From positions 62,001 through 126,000 of the forward strand of contig JACKPN010000003.1 of assembly GCA_024233575.1 (NCBI GenBank): a DNA stretch of 64,000 nucleotides, written 5' to 3'. The DNA comes from Chlamydiales bacterium. Its GTDB lineage: Bacteria; Chlamydiota; Chlamydiia; Chlamydiales; Criblamydiaceae. Shown in pieces: positions 8,646 to 18,083 of the stretch. Numbering within the stretch: position 1 is the first letter of the stretch; every line of letters begins with the position of its first letter. The notes under the pieces are model-generated. The model saw only the letters and a list, made by a program, of their open reading frames with translations. It was not told where the DNA came from and ran no database searches. The position numbers were made by a program, and so were the translations under genes.

Positions 8646-10511
8646 ATGTGCAGCGCCCCCATAAAAGAGAGTTCGCCAAAAAAAGGATTTCCCATCTGGT
8701 TGCTTGTCCTGATCACTCTTTTGCTGCTTGGCGGCGTTGGTGTCTACTATGCCATGACAGGAGTAGGCGTCCTCGTTAAACCTGTGGAGGAACAGCTCAA
8801 GGCTCTGGAAAATGACCAAGTCACCAAAGCCTACTTCAACTACACTTCCAAAGAGTTCCAAGAAGCAACTTCGCTGACAGAGTTCAAAGAATTTCTCAAA
8901 AGGCACCCTTCCCTAACAGAATACCAATCCTATTCATTTCGCAGCAGAAGCATTGAAAACAACATCGGACAACTCAAAGGATATCTGATCTCCAAGTCCG
9001 GAGGAACGACGCCGATCGAATATCTCCTCGTCAAAGAAGACGACGAATGGAAAATTCAACGGATCGAAGTAGGACCGCAAGGACTGGCCGAAAGCCACGA
9101 CCCGCAGCTGCGAGCAGAGATACAAGAACCTATCAGCGAACAGCTGAATGCTCTTAAAGAAAAAGACTACGAAAAAGCCTACGAAGATTATGCCTCCCAC
9201 GACTTCAAGCAAGCAACACCACTCGACACTTTCGAAATATTCATTGATAATTATCCCATTCTGACCAATTTCGAGAAGTTTGACATCGCCAACTATTCCG
9301 GTTCCGAGGATCGCGCCAGCGCCAACGTCCTGCTTTCTAATGCTGATGGCACTGTACCGATCGAATACCGCTTCGTCAAAGAGGGCGGCAAATGGAAAAT
9401 CTGGAGCATGCGCCTAATCCTGCCCCCTGATGAACAAGTAGATAACCCAAATGAAGACATCCCGGCATTGGCAGCCCCAATCAACGAACAACTGGAACTG
9501 CTCAATGCGGGCAATATCAAAAAAGCATACGCTATCGTTGCAAAGGGATTCAAAAGCGCAACCTCAGAAAGCGACTTTGAAAAATTTGTCAGCCAGTTTC
9601 CAATTCTGTTAAACAACCGTGCGCGCCTCATCGAGCACTACTTGAACAAAAATAACGCTAAGTTAAAGCTCGAGCTATCCAACGACAACGAATCTGCAGA
9701 TGTTGAGTACACTCTCGTTAAAGAAGACGGCGAATGGAAAATTCTTGGAATCGAAATGGTCGGTAAAGAAGACGAAACGCCAGCAATAGAGAAAAGCACG
9801 GAATTCGACTCGTCAGTACTGAACAAAACAATCGAAAAACAGCTGGAAGCGATCCGTAATCATGACTATACCAAAGCCTACGATGAATATACTTCCAAAG
9901 AATTCAAAAAAGCGACCTCCCTTGATGACTTTATGTCATTCATCAACAGCTATCCGATCTTCTCCGAAAACAGCTCCTCAAATCTGACTAATTTGACGTT
10001 CAACAATAACATCGGCACCCTTACAGGCACTTTAACCTCAGTCGATGGAGATGTTAAGAACGTCGAGTACAACATGATCCAGGAAGACGGAGTATGGAAA
10101 ATTCTCTCGATAAAGATCCTATCGCAAGAACAAAAAGTTGAAGAAAAACAAAATCTTTCTGCCGTAAAAGACCCGATCCATTTCGATGCCATCGATCTTG
10201 GCAACGCTATCAACGCCGAAGGGACCATCACCTATCCGAAGACAACATTCAGAAACGATGACAAAGAAATCTACGCTACCCTGCATCTTAGCAATGCTAA
10301 AGTCGGCGACGAGGTCAGCGTCAAATTACAACACCTTGCCAACGGCGCAAGCATTTCTCCGGTTTCAACAGTCATCGACAAGGCAGGAAAAGCAACCCTT
10401 TCCTTCGTTTTTTCTGCACCGAAACAAGGGTGGCCCGCAGGCAAATACCAGCTCCAAATACAATCAAAGTCAGGAGCCGAGATGAAACAATCCTTCGCTG
10501 TCGCGAAGTAA
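8646..10511 (+). CDS. Membrane-anchored protein with four DUF4864-like repeats
   Basis: A 621-residue protein with a short cytoplasmic start, a membrane anchor (about residues 18-45), then four copies of an about 100-residue domain beginning near residues 47, 155, 275 and 390. Each opens with 'QL.AL...D..KAY..YTSKEF..ATS' and closes with 'VEYxLVKEDGEWKIxxI'. This is the pattern of DUF4864 (NTF2-like fold, function unknown). The last about 110 residues form a different beta-rich domain. The same domain occurs once in the secreted protein at 10980-11390, so this is a local domain family, probably periplasmic. Ligand unknown. A purine-rich AAAAGG lies 7 bp before the ATG. Confidence 0.8.
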   Translation: MCSAPIKESSPKKGFPIWLLVLITLLLLGGVGVYYAMTGVGVLVKPVEEQLKALENDQVTKAYFNYTSKEFQEATSLTEFKEFLKRHPSLTEYQSYSFRSRSIENNIGQLKGYLISKSGGTTPIEYLLVKEDDEWKIQRIEVGPQGLAESHDPQLRAEIQEPISEQLNALKEKDYEKAYEDYASHDFKQATPLDTFEIFIDNYPILTNFEKFDIANYSGSEDRASANVLLSNADGTVPIEYRFVKEGGKWKIWSMRLILPPDEQVDNPNEDIPALAAPINEQLELLNAGNIKKAYAIVAKGFKSATSESDFEKFVSQFPILLNNRARLIEHYLNKNNAKLKLELSNDNESADVEYTLVKEDGEWKILGIEMVGKEDETPAIEKSTEFDSSVLNKTIEKQLEAIRNHDYTKAYDEYTSKEFKKATSLDDFMSFINSYPIFSENSSSNLTNLTFNNNIGTLTGTLTSVDGDVKNVEYNMIQEDGVWKILSIKILSQEQKVEEKQNLSAVKDPIHFDAIDLGNAINAEGTITYPKTTFRNDDKEIYATLHLSNAKVGDEVSVKLQHLANGASISPVSTVIDKAGKATLSFVFSAPKQGWPAGKYQLQIQSKSGAEMKQSFAVAK

Positions 10512-10523
10512 TCGCCCAATCCA

Positions 10524-10553
10524 TTGACAAGATTGATTTTCTTTATCTATTGT
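10524..10553 (+). promoter_or_regulatory. Candidate housekeeping promoter
   Basis: TTGACA at 10524-10529, an 18-bp spacer, then TATTGT at 10548-10553, 35 bp before the ATG at 10589. The -35 box is perfect, the -10 box matches four of six. No start-site data. Confidence 0.4.
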
Positions 10554-10588
10554 GTTTGGAATCTATCAGCAAGCAATAGGAAGAAATC

Positions 10589-11008
10589 ATGTCCAGCAAA
10601 ATCGGCAATTGCCTATTACAATACAGCTCATCTGTTCTGACAGTCATAGAAAAAGCTCCTCTGATCACCATTTCAGCGGCAGCAGGTGCGGTAGCTCTTT
10701 ATGCTTACCAAAAATTTGCCTCGAACGAGGTGCAGAAAAATGAAAACCTCGCAGAACCAATCGACAGCAACCTTCAAGAACGGATGATGCATTCACCGGC
10801 GAAAACAAAATTTTCGCTCACAATAAAATTCAAGGATCCTCTAAGCGACAACACAAAACAGCTCATCACACAACAATTTGGTTACTGTGGCGAATTTTCT
10901 CAAAATTTCACCCTGACAGGATCTTACACTTGGCAGCAGATCGAAGGATTACTCGACAACCGCTACTTGGAGAGAATCGATGAGCAAGTTCATAACCCTG
11001 CTATTTAG
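10589..11008 (+). CDS. Hypothetical protein with one membrane segment
   Basis: A 139-residue protein of unknown family. Residues about 22-45 ('APLITISAAAGAVALYAY') could span the membrane or act as an uncleaved anchor. The remainder is polar. It ends by overlapping the next gene by 29 bp in a different frame, which suggests translational coupling with the secreted DUF4864-like protein. A purine-rich AGGAAG precedes the ATG by a few bases. Confidence 0.6.
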   Translation: MSSKIGNCLLQYSSSVLTVIEKAPLITISAAAGAVALYAYQKFASNEVQKNENLAEPIDSNLQERMMHSPAKTKFSLTIKFKDPLSDNTKQLITQQFGYCGEFSQNFTLTGSYTWQQIEGLLDNRYLERIDEQVHNPAI

Positions 11009-11390
11009 CCTGCTCCTCCTAACAACACACCCTGCCTTTGGCAATGCGCCCACACGCGTCATCGACTCGCAAGGCATCCTCGAAACCATCGACGGTCACG
11101 TCCTGGCAATCCGTGAAAATAATCTGGCAAAAGCCTACGGCTACACATCCAGAGACTACCGTAGAAATACCTCATTCATCGAATTTCAGGAACTGGTGAA
11201 ACTTGTCCCTGTCCTCTACAACAACAAAAGCATCTCCATGCAAGGGCTTGGCGAAAAAGATGGATCGTGGATCTACTGCGGTACTTTGACTTCCAATTCC
11301 GGAGATGTTTATAACGTTGAATATTACGTTGTTAAAGAAAACAAAAAATGGCGGATCATGGGAATGTACCTGCAGGAAGTCAGAAAATGA
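10980..11390 (+). CDS. Secreted single-domain DUF4864-like protein
   Basis: A 136-residue protein with a clear cleavable signal peptide (residues 1-22, 'SKFITLLFSLLLLTTHPAFG') followed by one DUF4864-like domain: 'AIRENNLAKAYGYTSRDYRR' through 'VEYYVVKENKKWRIMGMYL'. It is a one-domain relative of the four-domain protein at 8646-10511. The 29-bp overlap with the gene upstream points to one operon. It probably folds and acts in the periplasm; function unknown. Confidence 0.75.
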   Translation: MSKFITLLFSLLLLTTHPAFGNAPTRVIDSQGILETIDGHVLAIRENNLAKAYGYTSRDYRRNTSFIEFQELVKLVPVLYNNKSISMQGLGEKDGSWIYCGTLTSNSGDVYNVEYYVVKENKKWRIMGMYLQEVRK

Positions 11391-11396
11391 CGGATA

Positions 11397-11556
11397 GAGC
11401 CACTTGCAAAATTTAGTTAGGTGTGTTTTTTCTAGCAATTTTATGGCTCACAAAGGGCGGAGTTCGAAGCAAACAGATGACAGTTTGCGAGAACTAACAC
11501 GTCGTGAGACCGAAAAATGCAGGAAAAACGCCCCAAATCATTTTGCAAGCGAATCG
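11397..11556. repeat. About 160-bp imperfect palindrome made of two inverted copies of a dispersed repeat
   Basis: One copy runs from GAGCCACTTGCAAAAT (11397) to TATGGCTCA (11450). A second copy lies inverted at about 11505-11556 (reverse complement reads TGAGACC...TGCAGGAAAAACG...ATTTTGCAAGCG). Between them GCAAAC and GTTTGC form a further small dyad, so the whole 294-bp gap between 11391 and 11684 is largely a folded structure. A third copy lies at 39523-39574 and a partial one at 59422-59455. A MITE or REP-like element is the best description. Confidence 0.5.
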
Positions 11557-11684
11557 GATAGTTGTTACTTTTTTAATCTCGCAATGTGCAGAACGTCATA
11601 GAAAAACGCTCAAAAGAATTTTGCAGGTAGTTCCATAAAAAAATAATTTGTATACTGTTTGATTGAGTATATACGGAAAAGATC

Positions 11685-14453
11685 ATGCAACCACGACATC
11701 TTCTGCTCTTTCTTCTGCTGTTCACCGCTCCGCTGACCGGCGAAAACAATGACGACGAGCTGCTCTTCGCCCGCCGCATCGTCGAATTTTGGAAAGAGCG
11801 CGACTATGGTGTTGTCAAGCAACAAACACTGCGTTTCCTTGAGGACTACCCAGAGAGCACTTTCGGCGACAGCTTCCTGGCGATGCTCGGCGATGCCTAC
11901 TGGCATGAATATGACTACGTTAACGCCCTTGTCGCCTACCGAAAAATCCAAGATGAAACCCTCAAAAGCAAAACGTACAACAACCGCCTCGACTGCCTCT
12001 ATCATCTTGGTAATAACAAAGCATTAATCGCCGAACTTAAACCGGTAATCAAAACAATCGGCGCACGTCCAAGCAATGTCGAGGAAGAACTCTACTTCTA
12101 TTACTACGCCGAAGCGCTGCTGAAAGCGGCGAAAGAGACAACTAACCTCGCTCATGCAGAAAAATACCGCAAGCAGGCGCGTCGATATTATAAAGCACTC
12201 ATCGATACACAGCATCAAACCAACGCCCTTCTCGGCCTCGCAGAGATCGACCGGCTTGAAGGCAACAGTAACAGCGCTATCGACACCTTCAGAGATCTTG
12301 CCGATAAACATCCGGAAAAACGGGAAGAGCTTCTGTATCAGGCAGCACGCCTCCAGGCATCCACAGCCCCCGAAGAGGCGCTCAGCACCCTAAGCGAAGT
12401 GCAACAGATGGGCGGCGACTACCGCCACAAAGCAGCACTAGCCAAACTACACCTGCTCTACGACCAAAAACAATACGACAAGATCATCAACGAAAAAGAT
12501 CAATTAGCCGACAACCTGCCGACAGAATACCACGACCTATTGAAATATTACCTTGGCCATAGCTACTTCGCAGCAAACCGTGCAGAAGAAGCTGAAGAAA
12601 CCCTGACGCCCCTCACAAGCGAAACGGCTAACCTTAAACCACCGCAGAAAAAAATAACGGCAATGACCCTGATTGCCATCACCTACCGCAAAGGAGATCT
12701 TCCGAAGCTAGAGCGCCAAGCTGACGCCTTCGCCGCACAATATCCGAACGATCCTCTCCTCGCCAAAGCCCACTACATCCGCAGCCTTGCCTACAAGCAA
12801 CAACACCAACCACTTAAAGCTCTAGCATACATGGAAAAAGTGCTGATAGAATTCCCTGCCTTCGACAGCAAAGAACATGCAGAATTTGAACGCAATGCCC
12901 TCCTATACGACAACAAAAAATGGAGCCGTGCACGTACAGAATTTCAAAACTTTCTCGCCAAATACCCCAATAGCCGCTACGCCGCTACCGCCGTGCAATA
13001 CATCCCAAAGTCGACACAAATGCTGCAACAGGAAACAGGCGACGACCTTACGCAACAGCTAATCGGCGACTTAGAGTTCGTTCTCAACCATAACGGCATG
13101 CCCGACAGCCAACGCCCCGCATATCTGATTAACCTTGCAAAAGCCTACTACGACAGCGGCAACTACGATAAAACAATCAACATCCTGCAAAACACCGTCC
13201 AAAGATATCCCAAAGCCGCCAACCGACATAAAGCGCACCTCCTTTCAGCAATGGCATACCTGCAAGGGCCCAACGATGAAGAACAGTTCATTCGCCAAGC
13301 GGAAAACGCACTCAAAGTCAAACCCGACATCGCCAACGCTAACGCTCTTCATCATCAGTTGTTCAATGCCTACATCCGCCGTGCCAAAGCGATCCCTAAA
13401 GAGATGTGCTCCCAGACAAAAACACAGCGCGATTATTTTCTCGGACGCGCAGCGGAACACCTCTATTTTGCCCTCAGCCAGGATCCTGATCATGTACCGG
13501 ATACCAACAAACTATGGCTTGCCTACTACTATTACGATCAAGTAAAAAACCGGCAGAACAGCCACCATATTACCCCATTGACAGATCCCCGGCAGCAAGC
13601 ATATGCGCGGCGCGCCATCGACGCATACCACGAAGCGCTGAAATTCGATGAGAAAAACGCACCGCCGCGCATCTCTAAAGCGGAGATGACCCTCGAGCAG
13701 CCGCTCTTCAACCTCAGCACCCTCTACGGCTGGCTGGGCAACAACGAGAAACAGGAAGAGCTCCTCAACCATCTCGCCATCCACCATCAAACACACCCGC
13801 TCTGGCCATGGAAGCTGCAAGCGCATGTCGCCTTTGCACAAGGATGCTGCCAACAACGTCAAGGACAAATCGCTGAAGCACTCGCCGCCTACGAGCTGCT
13901 CCAGAAGCAGAAAGACCCTTCCCTCGCCGCAGCTATCAAACTGCAGGAAGCGCGTGCGCGCTATGCTACAGTCTCCGAAGCGGAGCTCAGCACCGAAAAT
14001 CCCGCGATCAAACAAGCGATGACCGCGCTGCGCGACCTGCGCACACACCGCCGCCTAATCCAGGAACCGACACACCTGGAAGCTGCCATCGATTACGCCC
14101 ACATCAGCGCAGCATTAGCGGACGACGATAAGAAAAAACAACGTTTTCTCGAGATGCTGCAAGAGACAAAACAAGAATTCGCCGGTAAGGAAAGCATCTG
14201 GGCAAAAGACTACCAAACCAGCCGCGAGCTCTATCCGGAAAAAGAAACCTTATACCAAGCATACATGACGCTGATAGACGCCCATATCGCCGGCACCGAA
14301 GCGCTCCTCGAAAAAGACAGCCCCACAGCGCATCAAAAACGGCAAGTAGCGCAAGAGCTATACAAAAAGATAGCACAAGGGGAATATGCCCTGACACCAT
14401 ACCTCGTTCATGAAGCAGAAAACGGCCTCAACACTATCGAAAAGGACAGCTGA
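11685..14453 (+). CDS. Secreted large TPR-repeat protein
   Basis: A 922-residue protein with a signal peptide (residues 1-20, 'MQPRHLLLFLLLFTAPLTG') and repeated helical pairs of TPR/BamD-YbgF type. Typical units are 'FLEDYPESTFGDSFLAMLGD', 'YPNDPLLAKAHYIRSLAYK' and 'YPNSRYAATAVQYIPKST'. Such proteins are periplasmic scaffolds in outer-membrane assembly or envelope complexes. The downstream vWA gene starts 5 bp after its stop, so the two very likely work together; TPR plus vWA pairs are also known from Bat operons, though those are inner-membrane proteins. No enzyme residues were seen. It carries the C-rich codon bias of the core genome. Confidence 0.8.
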   Translation: MQPRHLLLFLLLFTAPLTGENNDDELLFARRIVEFWKERDYGVVKQQTLRFLEDYPESTFGDSFLAMLGDAYWHEYDYVNALVAYRKIQDETLKSKTYNNRLDCLYHLGNNKALIAELKPVIKTIGARPSNVEEELYFYYYAEALLKAAKETTNLAHAEKYRKQARRYYKALIDTQHQTNALLGLAEIDRLEGNSNSAIDTFRDLADKHPEKREELLYQAARLQASTAPEEALSTLSEVQQMGGDYRHKAALAKLHLLYDQKQYDKIINEKDQLADNLPTEYHDLLKYYLGHSYFAANRAEEAEETLTPLTSETANLKPPQKKITAMTLIAITYRKGDLPKLERQADAFAAQYPNDPLLAKAHYIRSLAYKQQHQPLKALAYMEKVLIEFPAFDSKEHAEFERNALLYDNKKWSRARTEFQNFLAKYPNSRYAATAVQYIPKSTQMLQQETGDDLTQQLIGDLEFVLNHNGMPDSQRPAYLINLAKAYYDSGNYDKTINILQNTVQRYPKAANRHKAHLLSAMAYLQGPNDEEQFIRQAENALKVKPDIANANALHHQLFNAYIRRAKAIPKEMCSQTKTQRDYFLGRAAEHLYFALSQDPDHVPDTNKLWLAYYYYDQVKNRQNSHHITPLTDPRQQAYARRAIDAYHEALKFDEKNAPPRISKAEMTLEQPLFNLSTLYGWLGNNEKQEELLNHLAIHHQTHPLWPWKLQAHVAFAQGCCQQRQGQIAEALAAYELLQKQKDPSLAAAIKLQEARARYATVSEAELSTENPAIKQAMTALRDLRTHRRLIQEPTHLEAAIDYAHISAALADDDKKKQRFLEMLQETKQEFAGKESIWAKDYQTSRELYPEKETLYQAYMTLIDAHIAGTEALLEKDSPTAHQKRQVAQELYKKIAQGEYALTPYLVHEAENGLNTIEKDS

Positions 14454-14458
14454 CAACG

Positions 14459-16339
14459 ATGACCGAATCACCTAAACGCCGCAGCGCACATCAGAAAATT
14501 TTCGCCTTCACCGTCGTGGCAACACTGCTGATCCACACCTGGGCGCTCTACACCTTCCAAGGCATCAAAATGACGATGCCTACAAGCACAAAACCGCTGA
14601 TGGAAGCGCATCTTGCCGAACGTACCCTCGATGATAACCAACACATTAACAACGAAGAAGCGCGCCGCAACCTGCAGCTTGCCGCAGCCTTCGTGGACCT
14701 GACCGAACAGCGGGAAAAATCACGCACCCTCGACACCACCATGGGGCACACCGAAGAGCAAGGCGATGAGATCGCCATGGCCGACACCGACGAGATCACC
14801 CTGTATGACGAAGCCATTTCCTTCGACGAGAGCGCCGTCACAGCTACTGAACTCCAAGACTTCGAAGAAGACAAACTAGACCTGGAACTGGCGATGGCCA
14901 ACACCTCCCAGCGACTTCCTACACACGATACCGTGCAGATCCTCCATGATGATAATGAGCAGTTTACGACAGACCTGATTCAAGCAACCGAAATTGCGCG
15001 CGGCACTGAACTTGCTGAGGAAGACTTCACACCACAACACGGCATCCAGATCGGCTCTCCCGACGCCGATGCCCTTGCCGGCAACGACTTTGAAAAGCGC
15101 ACAGGACTGCTCAACCAAGGAGAGACAAACCCTAACGATGATGCAATTACCGGCATCGTCCAAGAGGAAAGCATCATCAAACAGCGTGAAAGCGACCATG
15201 CCGACGACCAGCTTTCGACACGAGCGGCAATTCCAATTGACGGGAGAACACGACCCGTCTTCGAAGAAGCCGCCAGCAATACACCTGCCAACAGCAGTGG
15301 CGCCATCGCCAGCAGCGATGACTTCTACGTCGACATCTCCTACGCCAAAAAGAATAACAGCAACAAATATCTATTCCGCATCCTGCTCACCCCCAAAGAT
15401 GATGTCGCCTTCAAAAAAATCAAACAAAACGTCTATTTCCTTGTCGACAGATCGCACTCGATACGCGAAGATCGCTTCTACTCCACCGTCGATGCCGTTG
15501 CCGCCGCCCTCTACTACCTGAAGCCGAACGACACCTTCAATGTGATCTTCTTCGACAAAGAGATCTCCGCCATCAGCAGCAGCAACATCGCCTTCTCTCC
15601 CATGAACGTCTCCAATGCCGCAGACTACATCAAAGCGGAACAGCACGGAGGCATCTTCGCCTCGACCGATCTCTACCGCTCGCTGCGTGTGATCGTTCCT
15701 ACGCAAGTAGCTCCCGACGAAGTCAACACCGCCATCCTTTTTTCCGATGGCAATACCGTCAACAAACCGGAAAAACAGCGGCGTATGACACAACAATGGA
15801 TCGATCAAAACCGTGGCAAAGTCTCTCTCTATTGTGTTGCTGCCGGGGAAGACAACGACTTCGCCCTCCTCGACCTTATCAGCCAACTCAACAGAGGAAC
15901 ACTCCATGTCGCCAATAGCAACAATTCGCTGACGCGCACCGTCATCAACCTGATGAAGGGGATCCAAACGCCAATCGTCAAAGATATCGCAGCAACAGCG
16001 GTCTATCGCGATGGCAGCGGCGAAGTTGCCCTCCTTCCATCCAAAGGACAGATGCACCACATGTATCAAAATATTCCTTATACTATCTACGGCGAAACCG
16101 ATGACCTCAAAGAGTTCCACCTGATTCTTCAGGGGAAATACTATGACAAATGGGTCAACATCAAACGGATCATCGACTTCAAAGACGCCACCAACGAAGG
16201 CGCAGATGAGCTAAATAAAATGTGGGCACTTAATGAGGCCTATATTCACTATAATAATTTCTTACATAACGGCGATCGCGACCAGGTAGCCACCGCCAAA
16301 AAACTGCTGGCACCCTACAAAATTCCCGCAGCATTTTAA
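14459..16339 (+). CDS. Membrane-anchored von Willebrand factor A protein
   Basis: A 626-residue protein with a short basic start and one membrane segment (about residues 14-36, 'FAFTVVATLLIHTWALYTF') resembling the N-terminus of TonB-type proteins. A long acidic, probably disordered linker follows (about 40-280), then a vWA domain (about 320-500). The MIDAS metal site is recognisable: 'FLVDRSHS' supplies D-x-S-x-S, with 'STDLYRSL' and 'ILFSDGNT' as the threonine and aspartate loops. vWA domains with an intact MIDAS bind protein ligands through a divalent metal. It lies 5 bp after the TPR gene, so the two probably form a periplasmic complex. Confidence 0.8.
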   Translation: MTESPKRRSAHQKIFAFTVVATLLIHTWALYTFQGIKMTMPTSTKPLMEAHLAERTLDDNQHINNEEARRNLQLAAAFVDLTEQREKSRTLDTTMGHTEEQGDEIAMADTDEITLYDEAISFDESAVTATELQDFEEDKLDLELAMANTSQRLPTHDTVQILHDDNEQFTTDLIQATEIARGTELAEEDFTPQHGIQIGSPDADALAGNDFEKRTGLLNQGETNPNDDAITGIVQEESIIKQRESDHADDQLSTRAAIPIDGRTRPVFEEAASNTPANSSGAIASSDDFYVDISYAKKNNSNKYLFRILLTPKDDVAFKKIKQNVYFLVDRSHSIREDRFYSTVDAVAAALYYLKPNDTFNVIFFDKEISAISSSNIAFSPMNVSNAADYIKAEQHGGIFASTDLYRSLRVIVPTQVAPDEVNTAILFSDGNTVNKPEKQRRMTQQWIDQNRGKVSLYCVAAGEDNDFALLDLISQLNRGTLHVANSNNSLTRTVINLMKGIQTPIVKDIAATAVYRDGSGEVALLPSKGQMHHMYQNIPYTIYGETDDLKEFHLILQGKYYDKWVNIKRIIDFKDATNEGADELNKMWALNEAYIHYNNFLHNGDRDQVATAKKLLAPYKIPAAF

Positions 16340-16363
16340 ACATAAAACCTATCCGTAAACTCA

Positions 16364-16392
16364 TTGACTATTATTACCTAGTAACATAATAT
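16364..16392 (+). promoter_or_regulatory. Candidate housekeeping promoter
   Basis: TTGACT at 16364-16369, a 17-bp spacer, TAATAT at 16387-16392, followed 24 bp later by the ATG at 16417. Both boxes are close to consensus. This would give a very short leader. Confidence 0.45.
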
Positions 16393-16416
16393 TTATCTAA
16401 AAAACAACTATTGTCT

Positions 16417-17541
16417 ATGATAAATAATACTGAACTCTATAATAAATACCCCCATTTCGAAAGTTTAAAAACATTATTTTCTAATAACGACCCTAAATGC
16501 AACTGGAGCAGTAAGTCCCAAAATGCACTCAATAAATGCGTCAAAGATTACACCTTCCCGGAAGGAAAAAAGGATCGGTTCCTCTATATCATTAGGAGAA
16601 TAAAAGAAGCGGTAAAAGCAATCTTCGGTCGCTCGGAATGGCAGCAGACGCGCAATACTCTTAGCGCATGGCTCAGTTCAGTCTATCTGAACAGTCAGGG
16701 TACAGTAGCAGCAAAACTAAACGACCCGCAGATGAAAAAAAACGTTAAACAATTAGCTGACAATATTCTACGCGATTTATCAGGCTACTCTCTGCTTCAA
16801 CCCAATAATAACTGCTTATATACGCATATAGAATCGATGCTCGACCTGATCAATAAGACACCTAAAACAGAGACCTCTACGACCCTGAACAATATCTTGA
16901 ATAGCAAGCAGAACCATCATAACAATTCTTCGACACCAAAAGCAGAACGGCTTTCGACTCCTGTCGCTATGAAACCTGTAACTGTTTCCAATCCGATGAC
17001 CTCAACACAGCAAGCTCATAGCAATAAGAAGTCAGTCTCCCGCAAATCTGCTCAATGCTTTCACAATCCTCTCCCAGTTTCCGTACGTACAGCAAAACGG
17101 CAACCGTCGAATGGTGATAAGATTAAAAAACTCAATGCAAACGCTCTAAGTGAAAAAAGATTTTTCATCCAAAAAATTGAACGTTTTATTTATCATATTC
17201 ATAAGTCTCAAGAGACGCATAAAGAAATCCACATCAAACGATTGAATGAATTAAAACGGGCAGCAACAAACAATAATGCTAAAAAAGTAACCAAAATGGA
17301 CAGCGATACCCATGGATTTTTCAAGCTATATCCAATCGAGCTGGATAAAAGGTCCTATCCTTGCCTGTTCTCCAGTCCGCGAGTGCCTAGAAGCTTGCAT
17401 TGGTTATCTCTAATTGAATCTGAAAAAAAAACGAAGGTCGACAAGTTTTGGAACGCAAAACCTCCCATTAAACCTGCTTGGCCTTTTCCAACTAATCAAC
17501 ATGGAAACTCCAGACATCAAACGGCGGCCCGCTTGTACTGA
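16417..17541 (+). CDS. Hypothetical protein
   Basis: A 374-residue protein I do not recognise. I prefer the ATG at 16417 to the in-frame TTG at 16411. The N-terminal 130 residues look folded and helical. The middle (about 150-240) is rich in Asn, Ser, Thr and Lys and probably disordered, and the C-terminus is basic. It has no signal peptide or membrane segment and uses more AT-rich codons than its neighbours. The low-complexity linker would fit a chlamydial effector, but nothing proves secretion. Its 3' end overlaps the convergent rsmD gene by 25 bp. Confidence 0.55.
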   Translation: MINNTELYNKYPHFESLKTLFSNNDPKCNWSSKSQNALNKCVKDYTFPEGKKDRFLYIIRRIKEAVKAIFGRSEWQQTRNTLSAWLSSVYLNSQGTVAAKLNDPQMKKNVKQLADNILRDLSGYSLLQPNNNCLYTHIESMLDLINKTPKTETSTTLNNILNSKQNHHNNSSTPKAERLSTPVAMKPVTVSNPMTSTQQAHSNKKSVSRKSAQCFHNPLPVSVRTAKRQPSNGDKIKKLNANALSEKRFFIQKIERFIYHIHKSQETHKEIHIKRLNELKRAATNNNAKKVTKMDSDTHGFFKLYPIELDKRSYPCLFSSPRVPRSLHWLSLIESEKKTKVDKFWNAKPPIKPAWPFPTNQHGNSRHQTAARLY

Positions 17542-18071
17542 TGGAGCATCGAGCGGCCAAGGCGACGAGAGTTGACAAGGACAAGTTGCTTTAACGGTAC
17601 CGAAACAGGATCGAAATCCTTACTGTCTTCAATGAACAGCACACCGTCAGGCTTCAACAACTGACTACCATCAATCATGGCCAAAATCTTCTCGCTATAT
17701 CCTTTCTGATACGGAGGATCGACATAAATGATATCATACGCTCCGCGATGCGTCGGCAAAAACTCTAATACATCACAATCAACTACATAGGCATCATCAT
17801 CAACGCCTAGCATCGAGATGTTTTTCTCAATTGAACGCACACTGCTGCGTGAACTATCGACAAAACAAACGGAACCGGCCCCACGACTCAACGCCTCAAA
17901 ACCAACAGCACCGGATCCGGCAAACAGATCAAGAAAGTCTGCCCCTTCGATATAGTGCTGCGTAATATTGAACAACGCTTCCCGCAGCCTTCCTGATGTC
18001 GGACGCACGTCCATGGTCTTGGGGCTGTCGAGCTTGCGATTCTTAAACTTTCCGCTAATGATCCGCATCAT
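17517..18071 (-). CDS. rsmD: 16S rRNA (guanine-966-N2)-methyltransferase
   Basis: A 184-residue protein with the full RsmD signature. It opens 'MRIISGKFKNRKL', then has 'RPTSGRLREALFNI', the SAM-binding motif I 'FLDLFAGSGAVGFEALSRGA', and the catalytic 'YVDPPY' (DPPY motif). The enzyme methylates G966 of 16S rRNA in the assembled 30S subunit. The length is normal for the family. Two consecutive ATGs (18071 and 18068) follow an AGGAG; the first has the better spacing. It is the last gene of a minus-strand run with the zinc-ribbon and MORN genes, 12 bp after the former. Confidence 0.95.
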   Translation of the reverse strand: MMRIISGKFKNRKLDSPKTMDVRPTSGRLREALFNITQHYIEGADFLDLFAGSGAVGFEALSRGAGSVCFVDSSRSSVRSIEKNISMLGVDDDAYVVDCDVLEFLPTHRGAYDIIYVDPPYQKGYSEKILAMIDGSQLLKPDGVLFIEDSKDFDPVSVPLKQLVLVNSRRLGRSMLHQYKRAAV

Positions 18072-18083
18072 CCTTCTTTTCTC

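Noticed and set aside
15371..16120. A 249-codon minus-strand frame inside the vWA gene
   Set aside because: It is opposite a gene with domain support. C-rich third positions leave few stops on the other strand, which also explains 13512-14048 and 40184-40651.
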